Shown one piece after another: positions 16,295 through 23,595 of a DNA stretch of 50,659 nt. The notes beneath the pieces were generated by a model. The model worked only from the letters and a program-made list of their open reading frames with translations, was not told the DNA's origin and did not search any database. The translations under genes and the position numbers were made by a program. Location: positions 1-50,659 of the forward strand of contig NZ_AQYB01000025.1 of NCBI RefSeq assembly GCF_000377005.1. Direction: 5' to 3'. How positions within the stretch are numbered: the first letter of the stretch is position 1; every line of letters begins with the position of its first letter. Source of the stretch: Streptococcus minor DSM 17118. Its GTDB lineage: Bacteria > Bacillota > Bacilli > Lactobacillales > Streptococcaceae.

Positions 16295-17524
16295 CTATCT
16301 TTCTACCCTTTTTATGGTAATTTTTTTATAAGATCTCGACCTACTGAGTCGCTTGTCTTCTGATAAATAATATTGGTAACTCATGGACAGTACCAGACCC
16401 ACTCCTATCAAATTCGCGATAATTGAAGAGCCACCCTGTGAGATAAAAGGAAGTGGTATACCTGTCAGTGGGAGAACTCCTGTAGCCGCCCCAATATTTT
16501 CAAAGATATGGAAAAGGAGCATCATGATATAACCAGTAGCAATATAAGTGTAGAAGCGATTGTTAGAAAGGAGGGTAGCCCTTAGCATACGAAAAATCAA
16601 GAGGAAATATAGGGCAATCACCACCAAGCCACCAACAAAGCCAAAATTTTCCCCGATAACTGTAAAAATCATGTCACTTTCCCGTACAGGAATTAGGAGA
16701 TTACTCTTGTTAAATCCAAGACCTGTCATACCACCACTTCCTATGGCAATCAAACTTTGAGCCTGCTGGTAGGTTGTAGACTGGGCATACTTGAAAGGAT
16801 CCAACCAAGCGGTTATGCGGTTAATCTGGTAAGTATCCATACCTATATTGTGAAGTACGGTAGTGCCTCCAGGCGACGTAAACAGTAAAAGAAAACCTGC
16901 GATTAGAGACACAGCAAAAATAATAGCCGGTAGCAAAATCTTCCAAGAAACTCCTGACATGAGAACCATCCCACTAAAAATGGCTAAGAAAACCAAGGCC
17001 GTCCCCAGATCCCTTTGAAATCCAAGCAATATAAAGATAGGAAGGGTACAAAGTACCAAATAGCCTATTAGCTGAAAATCTTTTTTAATCCCCCGTTTAG
17101 GATGTTTCTGATGAAAGGCAACAATGATTCTCGCCATCGTCACAATATAAGATATTTTCATAAATTCAGAGGGCTGAAACAAGGTAACACCATTGATTGT
17201 GACCCAGTTTTTAGCCCCTGTTGAAGCCACCAAGGATGGACTGTAGAAAAAGAGAGGTAAAACCATTAGTCCGATGCCTAGCAAGTAGAGAAGAGGTGTT
17301 ACCTGCCAAAGAAATTTGGTACTAAAAAACATGACCAAAAAAGCTAGCAGAATCCCTAAGAAAATCCACATAACTTGCTGTCCCACTACCGTTACAACAT
17401 TATTAGGATAATCTTGACTAACTGCCACATAAACTGCCAGTACACCAATAATCAACAAAAAAAGAGTTGGCAAAATCACACTATAATCAATCCGACTCTC
17501 AATTGAGCCGCTTTTCATCTTCAT
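16295..17524 (-). CDS. rodA: SEDS peptidoglycan glycosyltransferase RodA
   Basis: The polytopic protein of about 409 residues belongs to the FtsW/RodA/SpoVE family, which polymerises lipid II together with a class B PBP. Roughly ten hydrophobic helices are visible. The conserved loop ITAWLDPFKYAQSTTYQQAQ and the catalytic region PVRESDMIFTVIGENFG are present, as is LPLTGIPLPFISQGGSS near the end. I assign RodA, not FtsW, from the pneumococcal neighbourhood (rodA near gyrB) and a short cytoplasmic tail. I chose ATG 17524 (GGGGA upstream); a TTG start at 17545 is possible. A promoter (TTGCTA, 17 bases, TATGAA) is at 17580-17552. Confidence 0.92.
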   Translation of the reverse strand: MKMKSGSIESRIDYSVILPTLFLLIIGVLAVYVAVSQDYPNNVVTVVGQQVMWIFLGILLAFLVMFFSTKFLWQVTPLLYLLGIGLMVLPLFFYSPSLVASTGAKNWVTINGVTLFQPSEFMKISYIVTMARIIVAFHQKHPKRGIKKDFQLIGYLVLCTLPIFILLGFQRDLGTALVFLAIFSGMVLMSGVSWKILLPAIIFAVSLIAGFLLLFTSPGGTTVLHNIGMDTYQINRITAWLDPFKYAQSTTYQQAQSLIAIGSGGMTGLGFNKSNLLIPVRESDMIFTVIGENFGFVGGLVVIALYFLLIFRMLRATLLSNNRFYTYIATGYIMMLLFHIFENIGAATGVLPLTGIPLPFISQGGSSIIANLIGVGLVLSMSYQYYLSEDKRLSRSRSYKKITIKRVER

Positions 17525-17551
17525 ATCTTTCCCCATTACTTTCAAAACACA

Positions 17552-17580
17552 TTCATACTAAACTACATTCAGTATAGCAA
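17552..17580 (-). promoter_or_regulatory. Promoter of the rodA-PfpI unit
   Basis: On the minus strand TTGCTA (17580-17575), a 17-base spacer and TATGAA (17557-17552) lie about 30 bases before the chosen rodA start. Confidence 0.5.
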
Positions 17581-17614
17581 AAAAATACCCATTTTTGAAG
17601 AAAAAGCAAAAGAA

Positions 17615-17642
17615 AACCACTCTCAAATCTTGAGAGCGGTTT
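17615..17642. terminator. Terminator after rpmE2
   Basis: AACCACTCTCAA, a 3-base loop and TTGAGAGCGGTT form a long stem with one G-T or mismatch position. T-rich DNA follows on the minus strand, closing the bL31 transcript. Confidence 0.8.
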
Positions 17643-17664
17643 AAGTTCAACCTTGTATTGTTTC

Positions 17665-17907
17665 TTATTTGATACCGTATTTTTTGTTGAATTTGTCGAC
17701 ACGGCCATCTGCTTGGGTAAACTTCTGGCGTCCAGTATAGAATGGATGTGAATCTGATGAAATTTCCACACGGATAAGTGGGTAAGTTTCACCTTCAAAT
17801 TCTACAGTTTCTTTAGAGTTCTTTGTGGAACCGCTAAGGAACTTGTAACCAGTAGTTGTGTCCATGAAGACTACAGTACGATATTCTGGATGGATATCTT
17901 TTCTCAT
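17665..17907 (-). CDS. rpmE2: Ribosomal protein bL31 type B (zinc-independent)
   Basis: The 80-residue protein starts [20 protein letters not shown] and ends KFNKKYGIK. It has no cysteine, so it is the C-minus (type B) form of large-subunit protein L31, which needs no zinc. A strong promoter (TTGCAA, 17 bases, TAAAAT; 17992-17964) lies between it and the upstream small ORF. The leader of about 60 bases holds a GTCTC/GAGAC hairpin. Type B copies often replace zinc-containing L31 under zinc shortage. Whether this is the sole L31 here cannot be told from the window, and no AdcR box was seen. Confidence 0.96.
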   Translation of the reverse strand: MRKDIHPEYRTVVFMDTTTGYKFLSGSTKNSKETVEFEGETYPLIRVEISSDSHPFYTGRQKFTQADGRVDKFNKKYGIK

Positions 17908-17928
17908 TTTTAAAAATTTCCTTTCTGC

Positions 17929-17953
17929 CATAGTCTCTTTTGCGAGACCATAG
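17929..17953 (-). promoter_or_regulatory. Leader hairpin of rpmE2
   Basis: GTCTC (17933-17937) and GAGAC (17944-17948) form a short stem with a 6-base loop in the 5' leader of bL31, flanked by two CCATA copies. Autoregulatory leaders are known for bL31 genes in Firmicutes. I cannot confirm that this one belongs to such a class. Confidence 0.35.
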
Positions 17954-17963
17954 ATATGATGAC

Positions 17964-17992
17964 ATTTTATCAAAAATAAATTACTTTTGCAA
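17964..17992 (-). promoter_or_regulatory. rpmE2 promoter
   Basis: On the minus strand TTGCAA (17992-17987), a 17-base spacer and TAAAAT (17969-17964) match a sigma-A promoter. It begins 28 bases after the stop of the upstream mini-ORF. Confidence 0.75.
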
Positions 17993-18019
17993 GAACTTTT
18001 TCCGCTTTTTTCAAAAAAA

Positions 18020-18184
18020 CTAGATAGCCGATGCTCCAGATACTGCATCAGGTACTATTCGTTGACCGAGATAACCTTCTGAAGCCCCTGCATTAGCATC
18101 TGTTGATACCAAGAGTAAACTCTCTTCAGATGGAAGGTCTTTTATGGGTAAGTCTTTTGTGGAATGAATTTTCTGATTGATCAT
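18020..18184 (-). CDS. 54-residue ORF with two FMN-attachment-like motifs, downstream of apbE
   Basis: The ORF starts at ATG 18184, preceded by GGGAGG, 13 bases after the apbE stop. It begins [18 protein letters not shown] and has no signal peptide or membrane segment. Residues 46-52 read DAVSGAS and residues 29-35 read DANAGAS. The ApbE target consensus is D-x-x-(S/T)-G-A-(S/T), in which the last Ser/Thr receives FMN. The protein ends two residues after the second motif, so it lacks the rest of a normal FMN_bind domain. It could be a minimal cytosolic flavin carrier, a regulatory peptide, or a relic of a larger FMN_bind protein. No family recognised. Confidence 0.6.
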   Translation of the reverse strand: MINQKIHSTKDLPIKDLPSEESLLLVSTDANAGASEGYLGQRIVPDAVSGASAI

Positions 18185-18197
18185 AACCCCTCCCAAT

Positions 18198-19127
18198 CTA
18201 CTGTATTTTTCCTGCCAAACCAGGTGTATAAATGAGTTGATCCTCCTTGGTAATGATAATCGCTTCTATGCCCTCTTGGGCGACCACTGTATTATAAATA
18301 TCTAAAACAGAGCAGCCAAAGAGCCGGGTGGTCCAGATTTCTCCATCAATGGACTTTTTGGAAACGATGGTCAAACTGGCCACATCTGTCGCTACAGGAT
18401 AGCCAGTCTCACTATCAAAGATATGATGATAGGTCTGCCCCTCAAACTCTAAGGTCCGCTCATAAATACCAGAGGTTACGACAGATTCTTCACCAATCTT
18501 AATAATGATGGCATTAGTTCCACGCGCCCGCTTAGGATGTTGAATACCGATTCGCCAGAGTCCATCATCATTGTGAGTGGCTTTTCCCATAGTCAAGACA
18601 TTCCCCCCGAGATTGATGAGTCCAGCTGTCACTCCTATCCGTTTCAGATGATCCATGATTTTATCAGCAATGTACCCCTTAGCTAGCGCCCCTAAGTCGA
18701 TAGCCATCCCTTCTTTTTTTAGATACACCATTTGCTCATCTGGAAAAAGCTCGATATCTTGAGGATTGATCAAAGCTAACTTTTTTACAATGGTCTCTTG
18801 ATCAGGTACCTTAGCATCGGAAAAACCAATCCGCCACGTCTGCACAAGAGGACCAATAGTAATATTTAGATGACTATCTGGAGCGCAGGAGTGTTCCTTA
18901 CCAAGCTCAATCAATTCATACAAATCAGGAGCAACTGGAACTGGCTGAACGCCTGCATTGAGATTGACTTCCATGAGCTCTGAGGTCAAATCATTTGCTG
19001 AAAAGCGATCCTTGTAGAGATACAAAAGCTCCTCTACCTGATCCAAAATGGGCTCTGGCTCCTCATGCCAAATCTTAATATCAATAGGTGTCCCCATTAG
19101 GCGAATACGTCTGCTACTTACTTGCAT
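18198..19127 (-). CDS. apbE: FAD:protein FMN transferase ApbE
   Basis: The 309-residue enzyme attaches FMN from FAD through a phosphoester bond to Ser/Thr in target proteins, using Mg2+. Family motifs are present: HLNITIGPLVQTWRIG, IDLGALAKGYIAD, LINLGGNVLTMG, and TSGIYERTLEFEG followed by HHIFDSETGYP. It has no signal or lipoprotein sequence, so it should act in the cytoplasm, unlike the exported ApbE of electron-transfer operons. It overlaps pde2 by 14 bases. The downstream 54-residue ORF has target-like motifs. No full-length FMN_bind protein is in the window. Confidence 0.95.
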   Translation of the reverse strand: MQVSSRRIRLMGTPIDIKIWHEEPEPILDQVEELLYLYKDRFSANDLTSELMEVNLNAGVQPVPVAPDLYELIELGKEHSCAPDSHLNITIGPLVQTWRIGFSDAKVPDQETIVKKLALINPQDIELFPDEQMVYLKKEGMAIDLGALAKGYIADKIMDHLKRIGVTAGLINLGGNVLTMGKATHNDDGLWRIGIQHPKRARGTNAIIIKIGEESVVTSGIYERTLEFEGQTYHHIFDSETGYPVATDVASLTIVSKKSIDGEIWTTRLFGCSVLDIYNTVVAQEGIEAIIITKEDQLIYTPGLAGKIQ

Positions 19128-20052
19128 GCACCACTGCCTCTTGTATTTCTTGATAAATCTGCTCGTTTTCTACTAGACCTGATGAGTTGGCCCCACTAGC
19201 TAGAGGATGTCCACCACCGTCATGCCTTTTGGCAATCTCATTGATGACAACTGTCTTACTCCGTAGGCGGACTCTGTAGGCTCCATCAGCTTGCTCGACA
19301 AAGATTGCCCAAGCCTCAACACTGTCAATCTTGCCAGGCGTTCCGACAATAGCTGCTGTTTCAGCCTCTGTTACCTCAAATTTCTGTAGAATTTCTTGAC
19401 TTAGAAGGAGTCTGGCTGCACCATTTTCATCTATTTCTAAATTATCAAAAACATAACCCTGCAACTTAGCAATTTTAAAAGGAAAGGAATCCATCTGACG
19501 AGAAATAGCTGCAAAATCAAAATCATGTTGGCGTAACAGGCTCGCAACTTCCATGGTCTTGCTGGTGGTCGTTGGATAAAGAAATCGTCCAGTATCACCG
19601 ATAATACCAGTGTAGAGAAGACGAGCCACCTCATCTGATAGAGATAAGCCTGTTTCCAAGGCAAAATCTGCAATAATTTCACTAGCACTAGAGGCTGTGG
19701 TGTCTACATGAACTAGGTCTCCATAAACATCCTCATTGGGGTGGTGATCAATTTTGATGAGAAAATCACCTTGCGTATATCGGTCATCATCAATACGAGG
19801 AGTATTGGCCGTATCGGTCACAATAACCAAGGCACCCTCATAATCACTGTCTAGTACTGGATCCATCTTGGTTATCCAGACTAAGCTGGGTTCATCTTCT
19901 CCAGTTGCTAAAACCTTTTTCTCCGGAAAGTGGTAGCGAATCAATTCTCGCAAACCTACTTGGCTCCCCAGGGCATCGGGATCAGGCCTTTGATGCCGAT
20001 GAATAATGATGGTCTGGTAGGCCTTAATTTTTTCTAAAATTTCTTGAAACAC
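19114..20052 (-). CDS. pde2: DHH/DHHA1 phosphoesterase Pde2 (NrnA-like)
   Basis: The protein of about 312 residues hydrolyses small phosphodiesters such as pApA (the c-di-AMP breakdown intermediate), nanoRNAs and pAp. DHH motifs are visible: IIHRHQRPDPDALGSQ, VTDTANT and IDHHPNEDVYGD. The DHHA1 tail has HDGGGHPLASGA. The cytoplasmic form lacks the membrane and GGDEF parts of GdpP. I chose GTG 20052, with AAAAGAGG 11 bases upstream, because the reading frame upstream runs into an extended -10 (TGGTATAAT) and because remembered pneumococcal Pde2 begins at a similar point. It is co-transcribed with apbE by a 14-base overlap. Confidence 0.9.
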   Translation of the reverse strand: MFQEILEKIKAYQTIIIHRHQRPDPDALGSQVGLRELIRYHFPEKKVLATGEDEPSLVWITKMDPVLDSDYEGALVIVTDTANTPRIDDDRYTQGDFLIKIDHHPNEDVYGDLVHVDTTASSASEIIADFALETGLSLSDEVARLLYTGIIGDTGRFLYPTTTSKTMEVASLLRQHDFDFAAISRQMDSFPFKIAKLQGYVFDNLEIDENGAARLLLSQEILQKFEVTEAETAAIVGTPGKIDSVEAWAIFVEQADGAYRVRLRSKTVVINEIAKRHDGGGHPLASGANSSGLVENEQIYQEIQEAVVHASK

Positions 20053-20093
20053 TGATAGTACATCCTCTTTTGATAGATTATCCACATATTATA

Positions 20094-20152
20094 CCATGAA
20101 AAAGCCAATCCTGGGGTGGACTGACTCTTCCTTAATTTTATTGGATGGCTTT
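20094..20152 (-). terminator. Terminator of yghU overlapping its last codons
   Basis: On the minus strand AAAGCCA in the final codons of yghU can pair with TGGCTTT about 45 bases on, followed by TTC. The same stretch leads straight into the pde2 extended -10 promoter. Confidence 0.5.
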
Positions 20153-20929
20153 ATAGTCCACACCCAATCCACGTTGGACAGCAGGACGTTGGGCAATTCT
20201 AGAAGTCCATTCTTGGAGATGCTTGTATTCTTGAACATTCAGAAAATGTCCCGCTTTAGGCCATAGTTTGTCTTGAATTAGTTGACCATACCAAGACCAG
20301 ATAGCTATGTCTGCAATGGTATAGACTTCGCCAGCAATATACGATTTCTTGGCTAATTCCTTGTCCAATAAATCCAGCTGACGCTTCGCCTCCATTGCAA
20401 AACGATTGATTGGATACTCCAGTTTTTCAGGAGAGTAATGATAGAAATGACCAAATCCTCCACCCAAAAAAGGAGCTGCTCCTGTTGACCAGAAGAGCCA
20501 GTTAAGGACTTCTGTCCGTTTGGCAAAATCGCTCGGAATAAAGTGACCAAATTTATCTGCTAAGTAAAGAAGAATATTGGCCGATTCAAACACACGAATA
20601 TCCTGTTCTCCAGATTGATCACACAAGACAGGAATTTTGGAATTAGGATTGAGGGCAACAAAACCACTTCCAAACTGGTCTCTCGAACTGATTGAAATCT
20701 GATAAAGATCATAGTCTGCCTCCATAACACCCAACTCTTTGAGTTCTTCCAAAAGAATGGTTACCTTGACACCATTGGGTGTTCCTAGCGAATAAACCTG
20801 CAAAGGCTTGTCTCCTACAGGTAATCTTTGTTCAAAACGAGCCCCAGCCGTTGGTTGGTTTAATCCTCCCCAAGCACCTCCTATATTAGCTGGATTTTCC
20901 CAGACTTCTGGCAATTGATAATCAGACAT
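20138..20929 (-). CDS. yghU: Glutathione S-transferase-like disulfide reductase YghU
   Basis: The 263-residue protein has an N-terminal thioredoxin-like domain (LQVYSLGTPNGVKVTILLEEL, with NPNSKIPVLCD and the ESANILLYLAD helix). It is followed by the all-helical GST C-terminal domain (LFWSTGAAPFLGGGFGHFYHY). The leading extension of about 35 residues and these motifs match YghU, which reduces disulfides with two bound glutathiones. Streptococci make or import glutathione, so a thiol-stress role is reasonable but inferred. It is divergent from add across 180 bp and has AAGGAGAA before its ATG. Confidence 0.93.
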   Translation of the reverse strand: MSDYQLPEVWENPANIGGAWGGLNQPTAGARFEQRLPVGDKPLQVYSLGTPNGVKVTILLEELKELGVMEADYDLYQISISSRDQFGSGFVALNPNSKIPVLCDQSGEQDIRVFESANILLYLADKFGHFIPSDFAKRTEVLNWLFWSTGAAPFLGGGFGHFYHYSPEKLEYPINRFAMEAKRQLDLLDKELAKKSYIAGEVYTIADIAIWSWYGQLIQDKLWPKAGHFLNVQEYKHLQEWTSRIAQRPAVQRGLGVDYKAIQ

Positions 20930-21056
20930 CGCATTCTCCTTTTCTTCTTTCTAGCTTCATCCTAGCAGATTAAGGGGATTTTTTCAAAAATTCGCTACCT
21001 AGCATGGTGTCTTTATCCTATGTAGATAAAAATATTTTATTTTTTGGAAAAACCTA

Positions 21057-21084
21057 TTGAAATCTATGTCTTTTATGTTAAGAT
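21057..21084 (+). promoter_or_regulatory. Promoter of add
   Basis: TTGAAA (21057-21062), a 16-base spacer and TAAGAT (21079-21084) lie about 25 bases before the adenosine deaminase start. Confidence 0.55.
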
Positions 21085-21109
21085 AGTACAAATAACTCGA
21101 TGAGGTAAA

Positions 21110-22132
21110 ATGTCAATGACCGATTTTTACAAACAACTGGCAAAAACCGAACTTCACTGTCATTTGGATGGTTCGCTTTCTATGGAGGTCATTCGAGAAT
21201 TGGCCAAGATGGCTGCTATTTACCTTCCTGATTCGGATGAAGAACTGAAATCCTTGATTACAGCGCCGAGTCAGACAGAAAGTCTCATAGACTACCTAAA
21301 GACCTTTGATTTTGTGCGTCCGCTTCTACAAACTAAGGAAGCGCTCCAGTTAGCTGCCTATGATGTAGCCAGACAAGCAGCTTTAGAAAATGTCATCTAT
21401 ATAGAAATCCGCTTTGCTCCTGAATTGTCCATGGACAAAAATCTATCAGCAAGAGAGACAGTAGAAGCGGTCTTGGTAGGGCTCCAACAAGCGCAAGAAG
21501 AGTTTGGCATCGTAGCCAAGGCACTCGTCTGTGGTATGCGACAATCTGACCCAGCCCTTACCTACGATATCTTATCCAATATCGTAGAGTTTGCACCACA
21601 AGGTTTGGTAGGTTTTGACTTTGCTGGTGATGAGCATGGCTTCCCACCTAGACACATTGAAAAACTCATTCGGAAAGTTCAAGAGCTTGGTTATCCCATG
21701 ACGCTACACGCTGGGGAATGTGGCTGTCCCAATCATATCGCAGATACGTTAAAGCTAGGTATCAAGCGCATGGGGCACGTGACGGCTATTCATGATCAAC
21801 CCGAACTAATTCAAGAATTTATTCATCAAGGAGCGACTGCTGAACTCTGTCTGACTAGTAATCTGCAAACCAAGGCTGCTAAAACTATAGAGGAGTTCCC
21901 TTATCTAGCATTAACATCAGCAGGAGCAAAAATCACTATCAATACGGACAATCGAACAGTCTCGGATACAAGCCTAACAAGAGAATACCATCTCTTTAGA
22001 AATCATTTCGGTACTACTACTTCTGACTTTCTAGCCTTCAATCAGAATGCCCTTCACGCGGCTTTTTGTACTTCTTCTGAAAAAGATTTTCTTCTAGAGA
22101 AATTAGCAAAATTATATGCACCATTTCTCTAA
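21110..22132 (+). CDS. add: Adenosine deaminase
   Basis: The 340-residue enzyme converts adenosine or deoxyadenosine to inosine plus ammonia in purine salvage. Zinc and catalytic motifs are intact: HCHLDGS near the N-terminus, TLHAGECG (catalytic Glu), MGHVTAIHD and [13 protein letters not shown]. No signal sequence is seen, so it is cytoplasmic. GAGG lies 5 bases before ATG 21110; a second in-frame ATG at 21116 is possible. The flavodoxin gene follows by about 40 bases and may be read through from here. Confidence 0.96.
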   Translation: MSMTDFYKQLAKTELHCHLDGSLSMEVIRELAKMAAIYLPDSDEELKSLITAPSQTESLIDYLKTFDFVRPLLQTKEALQLAAYDVARQAALENVIYIEIRFAPELSMDKNLSARETVEAVLVGLQQAQEEFGIVAKALVCGMRQSDPALTYDILSNIVEFAPQGLVGFDFAGDEHGFPPRHIEKLIRKVQELGYPMTLHAGECGCPNHIADTLKLGIKRMGHVTAIHDQPELIQEFIHQGATAELCLTSNLQTKAAKTIEEFPYLALTSAGAKITINTDNRTVSDTSLTREYHLFRNHFGTTTSDFLAFNQNALHAAFCTSSEKDFLLEKLAKLYAPFL

Positions 22133-22173
22133 AAATATGCTAGAATAGTAGTAATTTATATTTGGAGGATATT

Positions 22174-22626
22174 ATGGCTTTAGCAAAAGTTGTGTATGCC
22201 AGCATGACTGGAAATACAGAAGAAATCGCAGATATCGTGGCTAGCAAGTTAGAAGAGCTAGGGCTCGAGGTTCACAACGATGAGTGCACGACCATCGAGA
22301 CCGAGGAAATTCTGGAAGCAGACCTTATTGTCATTGCAACTTATACTTATTCTTATGGTGGTGATGGCGAAATTCCTGATGAGTTCGTTGATTTTTATAG
22401 CGATTTAGCTGATTTAGACCTTTCTGGCAAAGTCTATGGTGTCTGTGGTTCGGGAGATACCTTCTACGATGACTTTTGTACAGCTGTAGATGACTTTGAT
22501 GCCATGTTGGCATCACGTGGTGCCAAAAAAGGAGCCGAAAATGTCAAGGTAGACTTGGCAGCAGAAGACGAAGACATTGAAAATCTTGAACAATTTGCCA
22601 GCGATTTGGTGGCAACTTTAGGATAA
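22174..22626 (+). CDS. Flavodoxin
   Basis: The 150-residue acidic protein is a long-chain-like flavodoxin. The FMN phosphate loop is [12 protein letters not shown] (residues about 9-20). [17 protein letters not shown] and [13 protein letters not shown] are the isoalloxazine loops. It carries one or two electrons between reductases and enzymes of the cytoplasm. GGAGG precedes ATG 22174. It ends at a strong terminator (22637-22659). The position beside pde2, chorismate mutase and rplS matches what I remember of pneumococcal gene order. Confidence 0.95.
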   Translation: MALAKVVYASMTGNTEEIADIVASKLEELGLEVHNDECTTIETEEILEADLIVIATYTYSYGGDGEIPDEFVDFYSDLADLDLSGKVYGVCGSGDTFYDDFCTAVDDFDAMLASRGAKKGAENVKVDLAAEDEDIENLEQFASDLVATLG

Positions 22627-22630
22627 ATAC

Positions 22631-22659
22631 AAAAAGCTCGGAATCTTTCCGAGTTTTTT
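22631..22659 (+). terminator. Flavodoxin terminator
   Basis: CTCGGAA (22637-22643), a short loop and TTCCGAG (22647-22653) are followed by six T. Confidence 0.85.
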
Positions 22660-22660
22660 C

Positions 22661-22700
22661 TTGTCAAATGCTTTGAAAAATTATATAATTAACCAGTTAA
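22661..22700 (+). promoter_or_regulatory. rpsN paralogue promoter with AdcR-type zinc operator
   Basis: TTGTCA (22661-22666), a 17-base spacer and TATAAT (22684-22689) form a strong promoter. The perfect palindrome TTAACCAGTTAA at 22689-22700 matches the streptococcal AdcR consensus TTAACYRGTTAA exactly and covers the start point. AdcR with zinc should repress here, giving expression when zinc is scarce. Confidence 0.88.
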
Positions 22701-22723
22701 CTTTTTTTGCAAAGGAGAATCTC

Positions 22724-22993
22724 ATGGCCAAAAAATCAAAAATTGCCAAATACAAAAAGCAGCTGATGCTCATTGAGCGCTATTCCATTCTTCGACAAGA
22801 ACTAAAGGCGAAGAGGGATTATGAAGGGTTACGAAAATTACCACTGAACTCCAATCCAAACCGACTGAAGCTACGGGATAGAATAGATGGTCGGCCCCAT
22901 GCCTACATGCGAAAATTCGGTCTTAGTCGGATCAATTTTCGTCATTTAGCTCATAAAGGACAGATTCCAGGTGTGAAAAAAGCCAGTTGGTAA
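22724..22993 (+). CDS. rpsN: Ribosomal protein uS14, zinc-independent paralogue
   Basis: The 89-residue protein starts [20 protein letters not shown] and contains [17 protein letters not shown]. It has no cysteines, so it is the C-minus long form of S14, distinct from the 61-residue zinc-ribbon S14 of the main ribosomal operon. It replaces the zinc form in small subunits and frees zinc when the metal is scarce. The exact AdcR-type operator at its promoter supports this regulation directly. AAAGGAGAA lies 7 bases before the ATG. Chorismate mutase follows after about 57 bases. Confidence 0.96.
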   Translation: MAKKSKIAKYKKQLMLIERYSILRQELKAKRDYEGLRKLPLNSNPNRLKLRDRIDGRPHAYMRKFGLSRINFRHLAHKGQIPGVKKASW

Positions 22994-23050
22994 GGTGTGG
23001 GCAAGCCACTCCTTTTTTGGTATAATAGTGTCAAATCTGGAGGGAAACAT

Positions 23051-23323
23051 ATGATTTTAGAAGACATTCGCAAGAACATCGATAGTATTGACACGGAGCT
23101 AGTTCATCTCTTAGAAAAGCGGATGGACCTAGTCAATCAAGTAGCGGCCTATAAAAAGGAGAGCGGAAAAGCTATTCTGGATACCAGTCGTGAACAGGCA
23201 GTCCTTGAGAGAATCGAATCTCTGGTCAAAAATCCAGAGTATAGGACAACGATTAGGGATAGTTTTGCAGATATCATGGCCCAATCCCGTACTTATCAAA
23301 AAGAAAAGTTGAACGTAAAATAA
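23051..23323 (+). CDS. Chorismate mutase, AroQ type
   Basis: The 90-residue all-helical protein (MILEDIRKNIDSIDTELVHL) is a monofunctional AroQ-class chorismate mutase. It makes prephenate for phenylalanine and tyrosine synthesis. Active-site residues expected in helix 1 (Arg in DIRKNID) and helix 2 (KRMDLVNQVAAYKK) are present. It lacks a signal peptide, so it is the cytoplasmic form. GGAGGG precedes ATG 23051. A perfect terminator follows. The nearby promoter-like TATAATAG at about 23021 suggests its own transcription in addition to readthrough from rpsN. Confidence 0.93.
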   Translation: MILEDIRKNIDSIDTELVHLLEKRMDLVNQVAAYKKESGKAILDTSREQAVLERIESLVKNPEYRTTIRDSFADIMAQSRTYQKEKLNVK

Positions 23324-23327
23324 ACGC

Positions 23328-23357
23328 AAAAGACCTGAGGCCTACCTCAGGTCTTTT
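23328..23357 (+). terminator. Chorismate mutase terminator
   Basis: AAAAGACCTGAGG and CCTCAGGTCTTTT form a perfect 13-bp stem with a 4-base loop. It is symmetrical and can also close the leftward tRNA transcript. Confidence 0.92.
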
Positions 23358-23370
23358 ACTGTATTTTTAT

Positions 23371-23441
23371 CTTCCCTGCCGGAATCGAACCAGCAACTAA
23401 TTCTTAGGAGGAATTTGTTATATCCATTTAACTAAGGGAAG
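23371..23441 (-). tRNA. tRNA-Arg (CCT anticodon)
   Basis: The 71-base gene folds as a cloverleaf on the minus strand. The acceptor CTTCCCT pairs with AGGGAAG, the anticodon stem AATTC pairs with GAATT around loop CTCCTAA (anticodon CCT, reading AGG), and the T-arm is TGCTGGTTCGATTCCGGCA-like. The 3' CCA is not encoded. A promoter TTGCAA, 17 bases, TACAAT lies upstream at 23480-23452. This tRNA is a common integration target for mobile elements, but nothing is inserted here. Confidence 0.95.
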
Positions 23442-23451
23442 TCACTCTCTT

Positions 23452-23480
23452 ATTGTATCCTAGGAGGTCAAAGATTGCAA
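23452..23480 (-). promoter_or_regulatory. tRNA-Arg promoter
   Basis: On the minus strand TTGCAA (23480-23475), a 17-base spacer and TACAAT (23457-23452) lie about 10 bases before the tRNA. Confidence 0.75.
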
Positions 23481-23517
23481 GTCTTGGGAATAGTTTCATC
23501 CATATCTTGCTTTTTTG

Positions 23518-23572
23518 TTGACAAGTTGTCCCTTTTCAGTTTATAATAAAAATATAGACCGACTGTCAGTCT
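23518..23572 (+). promoter_or_regulatory. Promoter and TetR operator of the efflux operon
   Basis: TTGACA (23518-23523), an 18-base spacer and TATAAT (23542-23547) are followed by the 17-bp palindrome AGACCGACTGTCAGTCT at 23556-23572. Its arms match at 14 of 17 positions and it covers the expected start of transcription. The encoded TetR protein should bind here and repress its own operon. Confidence 0.82.
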
Positions 23573-23595
23573 AATAAATAAAATAGGTGAATGAC

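Noticed and set aside
22462..22516. Minus-strand His-rich ORF over the flavodoxin gene
   Set aside because: Antisense shadow of acidic codons; no Shine-Dalgarno.
23371..23441. tRNA-Arg as attachment site of an inserted element
   Set aside because: The tRNA is flanked by core-type genes and no partial duplicate of its 3' end or integrase is seen beside it.
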